DNA from: Pseudomonas kairouanensis
Lineage (GTDB): Bacteria > Pseudomonadota > Gammaproteobacteria > Pseudomonadales > Pseudomonadaceae
Direction: 5' to 3'
Assembly: GCF_004682055.1 (NCBI RefSeq)
Contig: NZ_QUZU01000013.1
Coordinates: forward strand, 62,001 to 126,000
DNA: 64,000 bases
The first letter of the stretch is position 1. The number at the start of each line of letters is the position of its first letter. The position numbers were made by a program, and so were the translations under genes. Positions 62,808 through 64,000 of this stretch are shown here, in pieces. Below the pieces are notes generated by a model, which did not search any database, was not told the origin of the DNA, and worked only from the letters and a program-made list of their open reading frames with translations.

Positions 62808-63940
62808 TGTCGGCGTTCGTCACCCGCGCCGCCGTACAACTGGCGGACTTCAACCGGATTTGCACGCAGCAGGCCAGTGCCGAGCAATATCCGTTATGTG
62901 CCAACGTAATCAGCAATGTGGTGATCTACGACGCGCACAACCTGCGTAACAGTGACCGCCTGGAGGTGATGAACGAGCTGCACCGCCTGTTTCGTGACGG
63001 GCCAGGCGTGATGGTGGTACGCCGGGCTTATGAAGACCTTGAGGTGGTGGACCGCCACAGCCAGGTGTTCAACGATATTTTCGCCAATGAAGCAGCGCAA
63101 GGCGTGGCCGCCGACCACTTTGCCAAGGCGGGCAGTAACGGGCGTATCTGGAATTCCTTGCAAAAGGCTGCGCTGCAATCGCCTGAATCGTTTGTCGAGT
63201 ACTACGCCAACCCGCTGCTGGGGCTGATTGCCGAGGCCTGGTTGGGGCCGAGTTATCAGGTGACCGCCCAAGTGAATGTGGTGCACCCCGGTGGCCAGGC
63301 GCAGCAGCCGCACCGCGACTATCACTTGGGTTTCCAAACCGATGACGTGGTGGAGCGCTTCCCCCTGCCCTTGCATGTGCTGTCCCAGTACCTGACGTTG
63401 CAGGGCGCGGTGGCCCACTCGGATATGCCGCTGGAAACCGGCCCAACCCAGTTGCTGCCGTTTTCCCAGCAATATGCCTTGGGCTATCTGGCGTGGCGGC
63501 GCCCGGAGTTTATCGAGTACTTCCAACAACATGCCGTGCAGTTGCCACTCAATAAAGGCGATTTGCTGTTCTTCAACCCGGCGCTGTTCCACGCCGCCGG
63601 CACCAACCGCACGCCAGACCGCCAGCGCATGGCCAACCTGCTGCAGATCTCTTCGGCCTTCGGCAAACCCATGGAAGCCCTGGACCGTGACCGCATGATG
63701 CTGGCGGTGTACCCGGCCCTGCTGGCCAACACCGCACTGGATGCACAAGCGGTGGAGGCCGTGATCGGCTGTACCGCCGACGGCTATTCCTTCCCCACCA
63801 ACCTCGATACCGACCCGCCCTTGAAGGGGCTGGCACCACAAACCGGGCAGCAACTGATGCAGCAAGCCCTCGATGAGCGCTGGCCATTGTCGGACTTCGC
63901 CGCTGCGGTCGAGCAGATGCGAAACAAGCGCCAGGCGTGA
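62807..63940 (+). CDS. PhyH family Fe(II)/2-oxoglutarate-dependent dioxygenase
   Basis: This 377-residue protein has the facial-triad residues of the phytanoyl-CoA dioxygenase family: His169 and Asp171 (QPHRDYHLGF) and distal His262 (LFHAAGTNR), with an Arg nearby for 2-oxoglutarate. The family hydroxylates many small molecules, not only phytanoyl-CoA. GGGAGGTG precedes ATG 62807. Its place between the SDR and the next gene suggests hydroxylation or oxidation of a sugar- or inositol-like compound. Confidence 0.87.
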   Translation: MSAFVTRAAVQLADFNRICTQQASAEQYPLCANVISNVVIYDAHNLRNSDRLEVMNELHRLFRDGPGVMVVRRAYEDLEVVDRHSQVFNDIFANEAAQGVAADHFAKAGSNGRIWNSLQKAALQSPESFVEYYANPLLGLIAEAWLGPSYQVTAQVNVVHPGGQAQQPHRDYHLGFQTDDVVERFPLPLHVLSQYLTLQGAVAHSDMPLETGPTQLLPFSQQYALGYLAWRRPEFIEYFQQHAVQLPLNKGDLLFFNPALFHAAGTNRTPDRQRMANLLQISSAFGKPMEALDRDRMMLAVYPALLANTALDAQAVEAVIGCTADGYSFPTNLDTDPPLKGLAPQTGQQLMQQALDERWPLSDFAAAVEQMRNKRQA

Positions 63941-63982
63941 ATCACTCTGTTTTAACAACAACAAAAATAACGGAGCACCACC

Positions 63983-64000
63983 ATGAAGAAGCAACTCCTT
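63983..64000 (+). CDS. Start of a further gene of the same cluster (truncated by window end)
   Basis: GGAGCACCACC followed by ATG 63983 and the codons for MKKQLL give a normal gene start with a basic, then hydrophobic N-terminus, as in a signal peptide. By context this could be the periplasmic sugar-binding protein of an ABC transporter. Only six codons are visible, so the function is a guess. Confidence 0.45.

Overview
The window looks like a chromosomal segment of a Pseudomonas of the fluorescens group. I infer this from the high G+C coding sequence, the REP/REPIN repeats starting GTGGGAGCGGGCTTGC, the larger palindromic intergenic repeats, and gene families typical of that group: the OsmC-YcaO fusion, the nitrate reductase fused to a CysJ-type flavoprotein, paired LysE exporters, an Aer-like chemoreceptor and a TonB-dependent receptor with a Fur-like box. 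I see no phage, IS element, CRISPR array, tRNA or rRNA. Species and strain cannot be fixed from the sequence alone.

Layout. 0-2 kb: tail of a methyltransferase, a GT2 glycosyltransferase and a PIG-L-type deacetylase with an altered zinc motif. 2-9 kb: an autotransporter; a two-gene secreted unit (alpha/beta hydrolase plus cytochrome P460); a Fur-type box and TonB-dependent receptor. 9-14 kb: a lipoprotein, a small membrane protein, a LysE exporter, a SnoaL-like protein, a DapA-like lyase and a lipoprotein hydrolase. 13.8-19.1 kb: an orphan allophanate hydrolase with a GntR regulator, then the reverse transsulfuration pair (cystathionine beta-synthase, cystathionine gamma-lyase). 19.2-25 kb: OsmC-YcaO protein, Aer-like chemoreceptor, an unrecognised soluble protein, a LysR regulator. 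25-29 kb: aldehyde dehydrogenase, quinone oxidoreductase, a second LysE exporter, a lipoprotein hydrolase. 29-32 kb: a second, glycine-rich autotransporter with about 65-residue repeats. 32.2-36.5 kb: repeat-rich spacers with a secreted unknown protein, an isochorismatase-like protein, a HIT protein and a racemase-like protein.

36.4-43.9 kb is the nitrate assimilation locus. nirBD and the fused nitrate reductase/flavoprotein diverge from a 569-bp spacer. Each arm shows a sigma54-type promoter (GG-N10-GC), hairpins with A1/G4 hexaloops as bound by ANTAR proteins such as NasT, and an intrinsic terminator just before the start codon. This suggests nitrogen control of initiation plus nitrate/nitrite control by antitermination on both arms. 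A 126-bp palindromic repeat sits between the two promoters.

44-64 kb: a dCache chemoreceptor; UvsE; a membrane protein plus PQQ-type sugar dehydrogenase pair; a MarR-GNAT fusion with twin palindromes in its own promoter; an ExuT-like transporter and a ProP-like transporter diverging from a shared spacer; a GAF protein; a CHASE4-PAS-GGDEF-EAL protein; an AraC regulator diverging from a fosmidomycin-resistance-type exporter; a membrane diguanylate cyclase; and an inositol/sugar locus (iolG, LacI regulator, SDR, PhyH-type dioxygenase, first codons of a further gene).

The strongest unusual signals are the doubly attenuated nitrate locus, the folded three-way-junction repeat at 32.77-32.87 kb, the glycine-rich autotransporter, and several enzymes with substituted catalytic residues.
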